The position numbers and the translations under genes were made by a program. From Arachnopeziza araneosa (Eukaryota; Ascomycota; Leotiomycetes; Helotiales; Arachnopezizaceae), in assembly GCA_003988855.1 (NCBI GenBank), contig QYAI01000007.1:248001-312000 (forward strand): a DNA stretch of 64,000 nucleotides. The letters run 5' to 3'. Positions 9,142 through 20,894 of the stretch are shown piece after piece. The notes under the pieces were generated by a model that saw nothing but the letters and a program-made list of their open reading frames with translations, did not search any database and was not told the DNA's origin. Each line of letters opens with the position of its first letter. Positions within the stretch are counted from its first letter, which is position 1.

Positions 9142-10443
9142 ATGAGCTCCTACAATCACCACGATGGCCAGCAAGCCAAGCCCCAGGTTCAGGCCTGCCG
9201 TTACAAGACCGGCAAGACGCTCGGCGCAGGATCATACTCAGTAGTCAAGGAATGTGTACATATCGACACGGGCAGATACTATGCGGCCAAAGTAATCAAC
9301 AAACGCCTCATGGCAGGCCGAGAACATATGGTATGCTTTGCGCCCAGCCCTCCTGAACCCCTCCAACTGACCCCGCGGTAGGTACGCAACGAGATCGCCG
9401 TCCTAAAACGAGTCTCGATGGGCCACCAAAATATCCTGACCTTGGTTGATTACTTTGAGACCTTGAACAATCTCTACCTTGTGACTGACCTGGCGCTGGG
9501 AGGTGAGCTCTTCGACCGTATTTGCCGCAAAGGCTCCTACTACGAATCCGATGCGGCAGACCTCATTCGCGCAACCCTATCCGCGGTAGCCTACCTTCAC
9601 GACCACGGAATCGTGCATCGCGATCTCAAACCCGAGAATTTGCTTTTCCGTACCCCTGAGGACAATGCCGACTTACTCATTGCCGACTTCGGCTTGAGCA
9701 GGATAATGGATGAAGAACAATTCCACGTCTTGACCACCACATGCGGAACGCCAGGATACATGGCGCCGGAAATCTTCAAGAAGACGGGACATGGTAAACC
9801 CGTCGATATCTGGGCTATTGGTGTCATAACCTATTTCTTACTTTGCGGCTACACACCATTTGATAGAGACTCCAACCTGGAGGAAATGCAAGCAATTCTC
9901 GTCGCGGACTACAGCTTTACACCGATCGAATACTGGCGAGGAGTTAGCGTGCAGGCAAGGGAGTTCATCAAGCGCTGTCTAACAATTGATCCTACACAGC
10001 GTATGACCGCTCACGAAGCACTCTCACATCCCTTCGTTGCAGGCATAGCAGCACCTAAGGATGGTAAGGGAAGCGATTTGTTACCTGTGGTGAAGAAGAA
10101 CTTTAATGCTCGACGAACCTTACACGCAGCTATTGATACAGTACGAGCAATCAACAAGCTGAGAGAAGGTCAGCATGGCATGATGGACGGTGTAGTATCC
10201 ACCGATCCAGCGAGAGGAGCAAAACCCCTTGCCGATAGTGGTGTAGCGGACATGGATGGAGAGAAGATGGACATTGATACGGACAGTGGATATGGAACAC
10301 AAAACAACTCACATATGAGAGGTGTGGAGAGGCACAGCGGTCAAGGACAGACCGAGGCGCAAATCGAGGCTCAAACTCGCAAGATCGCCGAAACGACAAA
10401 AGGATTATGGAATGCGGGGACAGCAAAGATCTCAGGAAGGTGA
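9142..10443 (+). CDS. calcium/calmodulin-dependent protein kinase (CaMKI type)
   Basis: Two exons (9142-9330, 9382-10443) give 416 residues. The kinase domain has the glycine loop LGAGSYSVV (27-35), the ATP-anchoring lysine in AAKVI (Lys50), HRDLKPEN (catalytic Asp144), DFGLS (Asp165), the activation-loop threonines TTTCGTPGYMAPE, and WAIGVITYFLLCGYTPF. After the domain, KKNFNARRTLHAAIDTVRAI is the typical autoinhibitory and calmodulin-binding helix. The tail is Ser/Asp-rich and variable. Fungal relatives are the CMK1/CMK2 family, which respond to calcium via calmodulin and act in stress response and growth. A Thr in the loop would be the target of an upstream CaMK kinase. The 51-base intron sits right after the VAIK region. 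Confidence 0.93.
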
Positions 10444-12047
10444 AGAGATACCCTGTGTTTACTCTCCTTGCACCTAAAAGCCGTCTCGTTTCTACAATTG
10501 GGAGCATAGTAATTATTTTCTTTTATTTATCTCAGCGGAGCGGATATGGCTAGCTGGTTTGGTTTTGTGGATTGGACTGGAAGAAGGGTTGTTTGGTCGC
10601 TGATGATATCCAGGTAGGAAGAAGCTACTCATATATGATATAGCATGATGGAATGAAGCGTCGAAAGCATTAGCGTTAACATTGAAACCGATTCCAAGTC
10701 GTGACTGTGAGAATGCGATGAAGGTCGGACATCTACTTGCATCTCTCTATATACAATACACCCGATATATCCAACATCCAAACATGCAAGAATAGCAACA
10801 ACACTCATTACCACCCCAATCCCACCCCACCGATCCCCAAGGACCAAACACCCCCCCTCAAAAAAAGACGCTGACAAACCCAGCCCCATCCCGGCAACCC
10901 TCAACGCGGATCACAGCAGCAGCGGCGGCAGCAGCAGCGGGGGACGCGGAGACAGGGAGAGGGCTAGAAAGGGAGAGAGAAGCACGACCTACAGTAGCTG
11001 ACCCATCCCGACTCCTTCCCACGTGGCGGGAACGTGGAGAGAGCGTGTCGTGCGACTTGCAACAAAAAGAGGGAGAGAGAGGGTGAGAGAGAGGGTGAGG
11101 TGATTAGAAGGTCGGGTTAAGAGGTGGAGGCTGCCTGGACCCCGTTATTAGCCGGCCGAGGTTGGGAGGGAGGTTGGGAGGGAGTGAGCGGTGTGCTGGG
11201 GACCTGATTCGGGTTAGGAGGGTGTGGGTGTTGGTGCTTCTGGAGGTGTCATCTATCGTCTTTACTCTGGACATGATTCAGGTTGGCTTCGTCTATGAGG
11301 TTTGGTTGTTGGTGAAATGAGTGTTCTTGGGTGGGTCCGTCATGGGAAGGTTCAAGATCGAGATGTTGCGTAAGAAGGTAGGTGGGGAGATATTTTCCTC
11401 TCTGTTGGTTCAGTTATATCTCTTCTCCCTTCTTGGCATGTCTGTATACCATCTGCCCATCCAGACCGTGAAGCCCTCCCTCCTTCGCTTCACACCTACG
11501 CCATACAATAACATACAGTGAATCCTCTACTTCTATAGTAGCGACAGTATATCCTTTTCGATCCTCTTCCATTCCATAGCCAAGAACACCCATCCATCCA
11601 TTCGTCCCGCTAACCACCCAAATCTATATTCAGCGAAAGTTCCATCTTAATGTTTACGAGCCCAGGGCGCTTCTCCTATCCCATCTACCCCGAGAAGCGG
11701 CGGTAACTCTAGCGAAAGTATCCACACCAATCCAAATATGTAACTCCTTTCCATCGGAGCTTGAAGCGAAGGTTTTGCCAGGCTGGAGACCATCCTGGCC
11801 ATTACTATTAATAAGTATGGTAAGAATCTTCCCATCTCCACTCTCGAACATGGTGAAGGGTAGATAGTATGTACAAAGCGGAGGTTGTTCGAGGTGGAGA
11901 GGAGCAGATTATGAATGTATGATGCGAAGTCGCTGATATGCTAAACGCCGTAACATGACAATGCCGTAAAATCATAACTGGAGATCAACGGATGTCGGCG
12001 TCGACCATGTAGGATTTGGAAACGAGCTTGTGAATTAGGAGATGACA
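10444..12047. other. intergenic region, no supported gene
   Basis: Convergent 3' region between the kinase and AUR1. It contains GAGAGG-rich tracts (10950-11100) and TTGGGAGGGA repeats near 11160. A minus-strand ATG frame at 11654-11851 (65 codons, MFESGDGKILTILINSNG at its start) looks protein-like but has no extension, homology I can name, or splice partners. It is not called as a gene. Confidence 0.45.
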
Positions 12048-13475
12048 TCACCGGACGATGATCTCGTTCAATTCAGTATCGGATGCTGACGAGGCAAGGG
12101 TTTCGCCGTCCCAAGAGGCTTGAGACTCGTCAACCGGACTTCTTGAGCCGGAAGAGATTGAAGAGGAGGATCCGACGGTCCATTCATCGATGCTATCGTG
12201 CCGGAAATCCTCGGTATTCAGAGCTTGAAGCCCATACTCATATTCTCCGATCGGTGCATCTCCTCTCTCGACGTAATCATATTCCCATCGGAACATCTTG
12301 TCTGGTTGAATCCTAGGTAGAAAGTTCGTCTTGGATATGTAGAATGCGATTGCAGCCATGAATCCACCTGCGACCAAATCTACCGCATAATGGTGGGACA
12401 AGTACATTGTAGCCCACCACATCCACATGGCATACGCAATGACGAATGGGCGAAGTTTGGGGAAGCAATAGCTCATGAATAGCGCTTCGAGAACGGCATT
12501 TGCAGAGTGGAGAGATGGGAAAGCTCCAAACACCAATGGTGAGGCGGTGAAGTTCGTGGTGTACATATCGAAGCCGAATAATTTGTCGATGCGAGCTAAT
12601 CCCGCGGGAGATCCAGCCATCGAGTAGTTGGCGGGTGCAAGACCATACATATTTTCATACCATGGTGGCGAACATGGGAAGATGAGCTGAATAGCTACTC
12701 CGGCAATATTCAGGTATCCAAATGTCCGCGCATATAGGGGCACGATTCCTGGCGGTCCGCAAATAAACATCAAAGCCGCCCAGACGAATGGTCCACCGAA
12801 ATGAATGATTCCATACGGGAACCAGGCGAGGAGGTCAAGAACGGCAAATTGATGTGCGGATAGAATGTTGCTAATATTGCCTCCATAAAAGATGTTCTCG
12901 AGTGCTGGGAGTACTTTTACCCAGATATGAGGTCGATATTCGGCGGGAATAAAGCTATGGAATATTAGTAAGACTACGGGATCTTGTCGAACGCGCGATC
13001 ATTGCCCAAGATTTTCGAGTACGAGCTCCGAAGAGGTTTGAAAGGGAGACACATACCGAGCATTAAAAAAGAATAGCAACCAGGTGAAGATTGGGAGAAC
13101 GGGAAGAAAAAATTGTCTCGTTATTGGCATGAGCAGTGCCAGTATCAAGAGCGATGCAGCACCCGTCTTAATAATTGGCCCTGGGGCCTGGCTGACAGAG
13201 AGCGAAAAGATGGTCAAGATGATCAGGATCAAGTATTGCCCATCGTAGTATGACCATCGGTGTTTTCTGAGAGCTCTGATCGTCTCGGACGGGTCGAAGG
13301 AGGTCTCGACGGCGGCGATGGAGGAGGTCGGTGATACGCCGACCCTAAACTTGGAGCGTAACCGACGGCGAAATCTCCTTGGGATGGGATTTGGCAGAGA
13401 GGCCCATGAGAAGGGGAGCTTCGATTTCGTGTAGGTATTCGGCGTCGTCGACGCATACAAGTACGGTTCTGTCAT
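12048..13475 (-). CDS. AUR1: inositol phosphorylceramide synthase
   Basis: Two exons (13057-13475 and 12048-12954) give 441 residues starting MTEPYLYAST. The intron of 102 bases joins FFFNAR to FIPAEYRPH, restoring the conserved Aur1 sequence. The protein has several hydrophobic segments and the PAP2-like motifs of this family: CGPPGI, CSPPWYE, GAFPSLHSANAV and a later SHHYAVDLVAGG. The histidines and aspartate in the last two form the usual catalytic set. It transfers phosphoinositol from phosphatidylinositol to ceramide in the Golgi, an essential fungal step and the target of aureobasidin A. The C-terminal 80 residues are acidic/Ser-rich and cytosolic. The next gene upstream is 2.5 kb away. 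Confidence 0.95.
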
Positions 13476-13947
13476 GGTGGATGGTGGGCGCGGCAGCTCG
13501 AGCAAGTCGCAGATGCTCGCACCGACGACTTGGAGCGGAAGGCGGTGGAAGCGGCGAGGATTGGGCTATGGAGATAGTTGAAGGGATATGCTATGAGCTG
13601 CACATGTAGTTGATAATGTCTGGGTGGAGAGGGAGTAGGGAAGAAGGGAGAAGAGTGCGTGCGTGAGGGTTGGTGAAGAGGGAAGAGAACGGATGGGTCG
13701 GTCTTTTCTCGCTGGATGTGCTAAGTTTCCTTTTCCTTTCCCTTTTCCTCTCACTCTGCTCGCGGCCTTTTCGCTCTCCCAAGTTAGGCGGTCGCTAGGG
13801 CCAGCCTTGGCAAGACGGAGCAATTTGACAGGCGGCAGCAGCAGCCACAGCACAGGGATCGTGGGATTGCCAACCAGAGCCGAAATTCTGATGGGAGATG
13901 GAGATGAGATTGCTGACGAAGACGCTCGACACGCTGAAACTAAAGTT

Positions 13948-13973
13948 ACGACGACGACGACGACGACGACGCC
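13948..13973. repeat. ACG trinucleotide repeat
   Basis: About nine ACG triplets in gene-free DNA upstream of AUR1. Confidence 0.85.
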
Positions 13974-14879
13974 GCCATGAACAAGATGAGGCCGGACGCG
14001 CAGGACGAGTCAACTGGCAATATCACAGCACAGCACAGTACAGCACGACAAAGCGATGGGCCCTCTTTCTTTTAGGGATAGGCTGTCTGGGAACATCAGA
14101 TATCATCACGCCGGCACTGGGGGGGACATGTGCTTGCTTGCTGCATCGTGCCTTGTCAGCAGCGACAGCATTATTCTCGTCAGATTATACCACCGCACCC
14201 CCTCCTCCCCATGCACAAAGTCCGGGCATCCGCAGCACCAACCTCTTGTCTGGGACTGACCATTCTGACTCCAGTCCTCCTACCTACGACTATAAATACC
14301 GTCTCTCAATGACGGCGGCGGTCAGTGCATGAAAGCCTCGACAGTGTATCCCTAGTGAGACATTTCAACTGTTTGATTCTCGAATCACGGTGGTCGGTCA
14401 ACAAACGTTGCTTTCCTCCTTTTTTGGCTTTTCAACCCCATGCCGACCATGGCTACTCCGTACGCGGCCTCAGAAAGGCGTGGCTGTTGCGGCGCTTGTC
14501 TCAGATGGCAGAAGATGCACTGCGTCCGCCGCACGACAACTTTGACCAGATAGATGGATGATCTGGGAGAAGGGTCCCCGCCATGAGGGGTGAAGACCCT
14601 GTGTCGCAAACTCGTCGCCTTCAACGTCGTCACTGCATCAGATGCAACGGGGGCAAATGGGAGGCTGAATCGGCGTCTTGTCTGGTGAATTCAGCCTGTC
14701 ATGGCAGCACACTATCTATAGCCAGGGCGAGGCTGAACGTTGTCGTTGATTGTGGCCGGCGAAACATCACGCTCCCTGAAGGATCTGGATTGCACAGGAC
14801 CTGTTGAACTTCCTGTTTCATGTACGGGAGAAGGAGGCATCTCCGTGAAGCAAGAAAAGATGCAGCTCCCAGCACCCAG

Positions 14880-14883
<4 letters not shown>

Positions 14884-14913
<30 letters not shown>
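14884..14913. repeat. CT dinucleotide microsatellite
   Basis: A near-perfect CT run of about 30 bases directly abutting the 35-base tandem duplication. Confidence 0.9.
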
Positions 14914-14918
<5 letters not shown>

Positions 14919-14981
14919 CTACTCCTAGTTCGAGATTGCTCACCCTCTCCATTCTACTCCTAGTTCGAGACTGCTCACCCT
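14912..14981. repeat. 35-bp tandem duplication
   Basis: Two head-to-tail copies (14912-14946 and 14947-14981) of a unit beginning CTCCATTCTACTCCTAG and ending GCTCACCCT. They differ at one position, GAGATTG against GAGACTG. The high identity suggests a recent duplication. Confidence 0.9.
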
Positions 14982-15010
14982 CCCCAGCCACTCGCTTCAC
15001 CACGGCCTCG

Positions 15011-15031
15011 ACACACACACACACACACACC
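15011..15031. repeat. CA dinucleotide microsatellite
   Basis: Ten AC units followed by CACTTG, in gene-free DNA. Confidence 0.9.
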
Positions 15032-15540
15032 ACTTGCATTCTACCGACAGGCGCCTCTGATGTCAACCAGCAGAATATCCACTCTATCTTCCGACGACTC
15101 GAGGAAGAGTGAGCACTTAAAGATGCTTGTCTTCGCGGATACCTGCAGTACGTATCAACAGGCTCTGGTCAAGGTGGAGCGGTGGGATGGCCAGCACACA
15201 AGCCACAAGCCACAAGCCACAAGCAGACTTTTCCCGCTTGTTCCAGCTGACATAAGATCAAGCAGCGCTGACATAAACCTGCACAAAGATCGCACAACTC
15301 TTTTGTGCATGTGGTTCCGGCTCTCGGCATTCCAGCGACACCGAAGAGTGGAAAAAGGGGGGGGGTCCGGTTGGTTGGTTATGCAACAGCCAATGAGCAC
15401 AGCAGGGAAAACGAAACAAAAGCGAGATGAGCGGCGTGCTCAGGCCACTCCCACATCCAGCCCAGCGGCTCGACTCGCCAATCCTTGCCCGGGCTGAAAT
15501 GAAGGGCGAGGACGGTCGGGCGCTGCTATCTCCGAACGAG

Positions 15541-15600
15541 AACGAGCAGGACCAGCAGGACGAGCAGGACGAGCAGGACCAGCACGACCAGCAGGACCAT
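15541..15600. repeat. imperfect GASCAGGAC minisatellite
   Basis: A nine-base unit, GAGCAGGAC or GACCAGCAG and variants, repeated about six times. One strand would read as Asp/Glu/Gln-rich, the other as Cys/Ser/Trp-rich. Neither looks like a gene. Confidence 0.8.
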
Positions 15601-15876
15601 CTCTCAGCGGCAGGGAAGGAGAGAAGATCAAGTGACGGCCACCTTGCCACCTTCCCACCTTCCCACCTTCCTCTCTCACCGACGGGGTGGTGGGCTGCAA
15701 GAGCAGGGTTGGGAAGCTGTACTGGCAGGGCACAAGTGTGCCAGCGTGCTGTGAGCCTGGGTCCCCCCCAATCCGAGCCGTGACTAGGACGCCGACAGTC
15801 CTCGATTCAACATATCATCATAGAGATGTCGAGATGCATTCTCATTTCTCACTTCCCAAGGTGCCCGGAAAGACAA

Positions 15877-15925
15877 CGCAGCAGCATCAGCAGCACCACC
15901 AGCACCAGCACCAGCACCAGCACCA
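15877..15925. repeat. CAGCAC/CACCAG repeat
   Basis: CAG and CACCAG units over about 49 bases just downstream of the CWH43 stop. Confidence 0.85.
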
Positions 15926-16053
15926 TGCTAAACCAGAGCTCCTTCCGCCTTGCCTTTCGTCACCGTCATATGTCCCAACCTTCGCGCTTCACCCAGTATG
16001 ATACAGTAGTCCTTTACCCTTTCAGAGACCCGCTACTCTCATTTCTCATTCCG

Positions 16054-19000
16054 TTATGCAAAATACCGAGGTTCATCAAACACATGGTAGTGATGACCTC
16101 TCACACCTTCCCCCCTAAACATCGCTGGGAAGCGCATCCCCTCAGGGACCTCCTCTTCCTTGATCAACCTATTCCTCTCCTCCTCGACCTCACTCTCCCT
16201 CTCACCCACCTTAAATTTGCCCATCTGAATTTCCGTGTCGGTGATGGTACTTCTACTCACTCGAGCATAACCCGTGCGCCTCAGACCTTTATAGAGTATA
16301 TACTCGCACCATCTGTCCCAATCGCTAGGGTCGATATCGTGCATGCCGCTAACCTCAGAGACGTAGCCGTTGTAGTTGCCTTCGAGGGGTTTGGTGACAA
16401 GGTAGGAGAGCAGGATGGAAGGACGGGGAGAGGCGCCCATGAGCTTGGAGAGGTATTCGGTTTGGAGACGGCGGTCTTCAGGGTCTTCTTCTTGGCCGGA
16501 GTGGAAGACGAAGACGTCAATCATCTCGCCGTAGACATCCAGAGTGGCTTCGATGGCCGGTGCTAGCTCACCAACAGGTGAAGGAAGGAGGTGGTGGGTT
16601 GAGTTAACGATGGGAAACTTCGATAGTAGAGCTGCGCCCCAAGTGTGTTTATTAGGACCGGGTCCGTAATCCACATACATCCCTAGATCTTCTGCAAGGA
16701 ACTGAGTAGTGTCGCGGTTGCCCATAATGATGCGTTGAAGATCAGACTCCAGAAGCCCTATCACATCGATTTCAAGCTCTTTGATCACGTCTCGCATTCG
16801 GTATTCTGAAGACCACATATCGTTATCGAGGGAGAAATGAATAGTCCAGATGCCTGCCGTCAAGATCTTATCGTCCTTGTGATAAGGCACGTAATCGTTC
16901 GTTGGAAATCTTAGGTATGCAACCGAGACCGACAGTAGCTGGAGAACACCCAAGACATAAAGGTAATAAGATCGCTGTTTGCGAGAGTTGAGGTATGCGT
17001 TGAATCGCTTGCGTTGAGCAGCTGGTGTTGATGATACTGAAGTAAAGACACCACACCCAATCAGGAGCATGGTTACCTCCATAATCCAATCAGTACGTTC
17101 ACGGACGAGGGGACCACCGGGGACGAAGGCATATGCAACGACCCAGACATGGAAAAGAACCATGAAATTGTACACTAGAAAGCCGAGACCGAAAGTGGTA
17201 GCAGGGGACTTTCGAGAGGCAGATGTAATCAATGGAACTGATGCAGCCATAAGATAAACGGTGAGGATCAGAGCTCCATAGTAACCCATCCAGTTGCTGT
17301 ATAAGGTGAGCATAGTAGCTCCGAGACAACCAAGCCCGTATGCCGTCCAGCTGCGAGCAATGTCTTCATTGAAGAGGCCAAGTATCAAGCCCCCTCCCAT
17401 CGCAGCAATTGTCCACGCACCATGCGGTGCTGAAATTGGACCTCGGACTGGATATCCTTCCCAGACCCAAAGAATCATTGTGCTAGAGTCAGAGAGAAGG
17501 GAGTGTAAGGCAAAGAACAGACCACCTAGACCAAGACCAGCCAATACAGATGATCCTTCTTTGCGGCCTTGAATTGGAACCTCGAGTCCAGTGTTTGGTA
17601 AACGCGTAGAGCGCAACACAGCCAGAACGGCGAGAACGAGACCGGTACCATTCCATCCTCCGTTGGCGGAATGGATGATGGGCCAAATCGGGTTGCTTGT
17701 CTGCCATGCAAATTTGACAACACTCGATGCAATGAGACCAATTGTCCAGGCGGAAATCTTGGACTCAAGACGTCCTGGTTGGCCACCATCGGCAAACCAT
17801 GTTGCAGCCCATGACAGACATGACATCCAAACAGCAAAGCCAACTGTAAACAGTCGATAAACAGGATTCCTTACTTGATATGCCAGTAAGCCCGAGAGAG
17901 CCAACAGGTGGCAGAGTCGAAGGTTTCTGATGACCAGTCTGCGCAAAGGCTGAATTCCCAAAAGAAAGGGTGATACCGTTGTCATCACCATTACTTCATA
18001 ACCAGAGATACCCATGTGCCATAGCGGAAAGTCTATTTCGCTTAGTATGTTCATTTATTGTGCACTTTAAAGAGGACTCACACCATACAAGTAGCCCCAG
18101 AGATGTCAACATTGACCAGAAGACAAACTGATTCATGTGAGTAGAGCCTTATACTTGGAGAAGTAACACATACCCCATTGTAGACATCAGCTGCAGCATC
18201 GATTGCCCCACCCCACGAGAAAGCTTGGCCGAAGACCTGTTTAACTTGTTTGCTCTTTCTAACGAGTTATTAGCAGCAAGTAGCCGGGGAGTAATAATAC
18301 TACTTACTCTTTCTCAAGAACAGCATCGGCAACTCTCTTGTTGTTTCTACACGAGAAGATGTTTAGAAGAGTTCAATTGTCGATAGCAATACATATATTA
18401 CATGAATTACTTCGGAAGCCAGTGAACGTACCCCTTGCTCAATCCCTTCACGTCCTTTACAACTAATTCGAAAGTGTCGAAATCAAGTGCTGTCACAGCA
18501 TCAAACGCCACATCAAATAAAATCAAGGCCCACTCAAAGAAAGCATATGTGGTGTACGCTGTTAATTGTTAGCCGGGTTTAAAGCCCAAAGCTTTTATTC
18601 TCACCTCCTGCAACTTTGTGCACCTTGTGTTGTATGAAAAAGTAAATCAGAGGAACAAGAGTCCCGAAGAACGCTCCCGCAAGATACTTTCGGTATTTGA
18701 CCGCTCTAGCATTATTCGGACTAAGTGCAAGGCACCCAAGCGTCCATGGAAGCGTTGCAACCAAATATGAGATCATAAAAATATCATGCCAGTCATGATC
18801 ATCCGTTGACGTGACATAGGTCCAGCCACCGCATGTAAGAGTTCGAAAGATGCCCATAAACGCCACGAATTTAGGCAATGTTGCTTTTGGCCGTGCCGTG
18901 AGGAGATACCATAATCCAACCAAAGCAAACCGAGGACCTATTTCGTATCAACAACTATCCCTCTTCGCGAATCAGAGTTTCGTACCCGATGTGATAGCTA

Positions 19001-19368
19001 TAAACACCATAAAAAAAGAGCGCTCGGGATAACGATCTCCAATGGTCGCGGAGACAGAGGGGAACCACTCATCAGGATATCCATAATATTCATTCTGAAC
19101 AATCTTGTGGTAGTGCAACGAGCAGCCGACTATGAGGGCACTGATGAATGCAGCTACACAGCTTAGCAGAAGCTCAAATAATGGTTTCCGAACTAGACAT
19201 ACCATATGCCACAACCGTATGGGCCCAGCTCACCCACGTACCAGAGAAAGCGAGTAAAACGTCGCCATCTTTGAACTTGGGTGCCACTTGATTGGATAAT
19301 CAGCAATGCGCCTTTGGATGCGTCTCGAATAGACTGGAGAGGAGTGAGCTATTCTCAAAGGACTTACT
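16054..19368 (-). CDS. CWH43: Cwh43 GPI-anchor lipid remodelling protein
   Basis: Exons read downwards: 19368 (one base), 19203-19286, 18986-19153, 18605-18937, 18412-18559, 18308-18346, 18174-18258, 18082-18127 and 16054-18032, totalling 960 residues with every junction in phase. The N-terminal third is a Frag1/DRAM/Sfk1-like membrane region with the hallmark YPDEWFPSVSATIGDRYPER. It is followed by many transmembrane helices and a C-terminal exo/endonuclease/phosphatase-like domain (SLDNDMWSSEYR, GLLESDLQR). Yeast Cwh43 replaces the diacylglycerol of GPI anchors with ceramide in the ER. No in-frame ATG precedes the conserved N-terminus in the first full exon. Splicing of the 81-base intron (donor GTAAGT, acceptor AATCAAG) joins A19368 to TG and creates ATG, giving MAPKFKDGDVLLAFSG. 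The start rests on that inference. Confidence 0.92.
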
Positions 19369-19640
19369 TGTGATCCAAGAAGGCTTTCACATCCAAAGGA
19401 ATATCATCCGAGGAATCCGGATCGAAAACAATGTGAAGAGCAAGAGATTGACGCGGAAATGTGTTATTTTGATCAACGCGATGGGCAAGCTCCCGCTCCT
19501 TGAACTTGGCCCTGTCCTGAGCACCCCACAAAAGCAACAGCGCTAAGACGGAAGTGTAGGGCGGTGTAGAAGGCATAATAAATTATTTTGGAGGCTGAAT
19601 TTCGACTTGCAACGACTCTTAACAAGCAGTCAATGTCGCA
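19369..19640. promoter_or_regulatory. shared leader/promoter region of CWH43 and UTP6
   Basis: Only 272 bases separate the CWH43 start base from the UTP6 ATG, so the two divergent genes probably share a promoter. The CWH43 5' leader must include at least the bases before the donor at 19367. An ATG frame of 70 codons (19576 down to 19364, starting MPSTPPYTSVL) overlaps this leader on the minus strand. It is either an upstream ORF or chance. Confidence 0.5.
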
Positions 19641-20894
19641 ATGTCTGGACCAAGTGATAAAGCCCAGTTTTATCTAGAACAAGCTGTTCCTCAATTGCAA
19701 GAATTCAAGGAAAAGAAGATTTTCACCGAGGTAAATGACCTGCGAAACAATATATTGGGTTCCAGCTCACGCGGCTTACAGGATGAAATCAGAAACCTTG
19801 TTAAAAAGAGATCCGATTTCGAGCACCGAGTTCTCACGAGAGGGTCGAAGGCAGTTGACTTTGCTAGATATGCAGCTTGGGAAATTGGTCTGGAAAACTT
19901 GCGCCAAAAGCGATGCAAGCGATTACGAATAAAAGGTAGCTCTTCGCATGTTGGACAGGCTAGAATCTTCAACATATTCGACCGAGGCACAAGAAAACGC
20001 CCCGGAGATGTTGCGCTTTGGATGTCATATCTTGAATACGCTAGAAGAGCAAAAGCGAGTAAGAAGTTTAAAGAGATTTTGACAGCAGCTATAAGACTGC
20101 ATCCTACCAAACCCGAATTATGGCTTTACGCAGCAAGATGGACTTTGGAGTCGGAAGCAGATATGAATGGAGCAAGAAGTTACATGCAGAGAGGCACACG
20201 GTTTTGCACGACTACTAGAGATCTCTGGATTGAATATGCAAAGCTGGAGATGATCTACCTTGCCAAAATTGCGGCAAGGAGGAAGGTTCTAGGTTTAGAT
20301 CCAGAAATCATGCAAGAAGCTTCAGAGGGGAACGAGGACGTGGCCGACGCACCAGGATTTGAAGATTCGGCAGACATGATCGCAATTCCTGATTTTGAGT
20401 TGAATACAATACGATCAAGCATGATCGAGGGCGTTGAAGTAGATTCGGACGCAGCAAAGGATCCCATGAATACTCCTGCATTGAATGGTGCCATCCCTCT
20501 TGCCATTTTTGATGCTGCTCGCAAGCAAAAATTCTTCTGTGCATCAGCAGCTGGAGACTTTTTCGACATGTTCGCCACTTTCTCCCAAGTTCGCTGTTTA
20601 ACGAAAATACTTCAACATGTTCTAGACGTTATGATGGAACTATATCCCACAGATTCGTTTACGTTGAATTGCTACACGAAACATCCTATCAGCGCAGTCG
20701 ATCCTTTCTCTGCAGAGTTCCCATCTGCTCTAGGATCTAGTCTTGAGAGACTAAAAGCGTCGCTCGAGAAGACGCCAGACAAGACCCACTTTTCGAAGCT
20801 GACCAGATTATGGGTCGATCAACTCCTGGTGTTGGAGGAGTTAGATCCTGGCATCAAAATAGTCTTGGAACATACCTTGAGAAAATTAGAGTAG
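19641..20894 (+). CDS. UTP6: U3 small nucleolar RNA-associated protein 6
   Basis: An intronless frame of 417 residues starting MSGPSDKAQFYLEQAVPQL. The N-terminal domain with KKRSDFEHRVLTRGSK and DFARYAAWEI is diagnostic of Utp6. It is followed by HAT (half-a-TPR) repeats such as DVALWMSYLEYARRAKASKKF, PELWLYAARWTLE and RDLWIEYAKLEM. Utp6 belongs to the UTP-B part of the small-subunit processome and is needed for 18S rRNA maturation in the nucleolus. Length is usual for fungi. An acidic insert follows the HAT repeats. It is divergent from CWH43. Confidence 0.94.
   Translation: MSGPSDKAQFYLEQAVPQLQEFKEKKIFTEVNDLRNNILGSSSRGLQDEIRNLVKKRSDFEHRVLTRGSKAVDFARYAAWEIGLENLRQKRCKRLRIKGSSSHVGQARIFNIFDRGTRKRPGDVALWMSYLEYARRAKASKKFKEILTAAIRLHPTKPELWLYAARWTLESEADMNGARSYMQRGTRFCTTTRDLWIEYAKLEMIYLAKIAARRKVLGLDPEIMQEASEGNEDVADAPGFEDSADMIAIPDFELNTIRSSMIEGVEVDSDAAKDPMNTPALNGAIPLAIFDAARKQKFFCASAAGDFFDMFATFSQVRCLTKILQHVLDVMMELYPTDSFTLNCYTKHPISAVDPFSAEFPSALGSSLERLKASLEKTPDKTHFSKLTRLWVDQLLVLEELDPGIKIVLEHTLRKLE

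Larger units (their letters stand above)
13476..16053. other. gene-free region with many simple repeats
   Basis: About 2.6 kb between the start of AUR1 and the stop of CWH43, both on the minus strand. It holds an ACG run (13948-13973), CT and CA microsatellites, a 35-base tandem duplication, a nine-base CACAAGCCA repeat (15197-15224), a GASCAGGAC array (15541-15600) and a CAGCAC array (15877-15925). All long frames here follow repeats. The part next to 13475 should carry the AUR1 promoter. Confidence 0.6.

Noticed and set aside
11654..11851. Minus-strand ATG frame of 65 codons starting MFESGDGKILTILI
   Set aside because: It looks mildly protein-like but has no upstream exon, no family resemblance and a stop just upstream. 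Too weak to call.
15826..16053. Plus-strand frame with Ser/Thr repeats antisense to the CWH43 end
   Set aside because: It is driven by the CAGCAC repeat and then by the antisense of CWH43 coding sequence.
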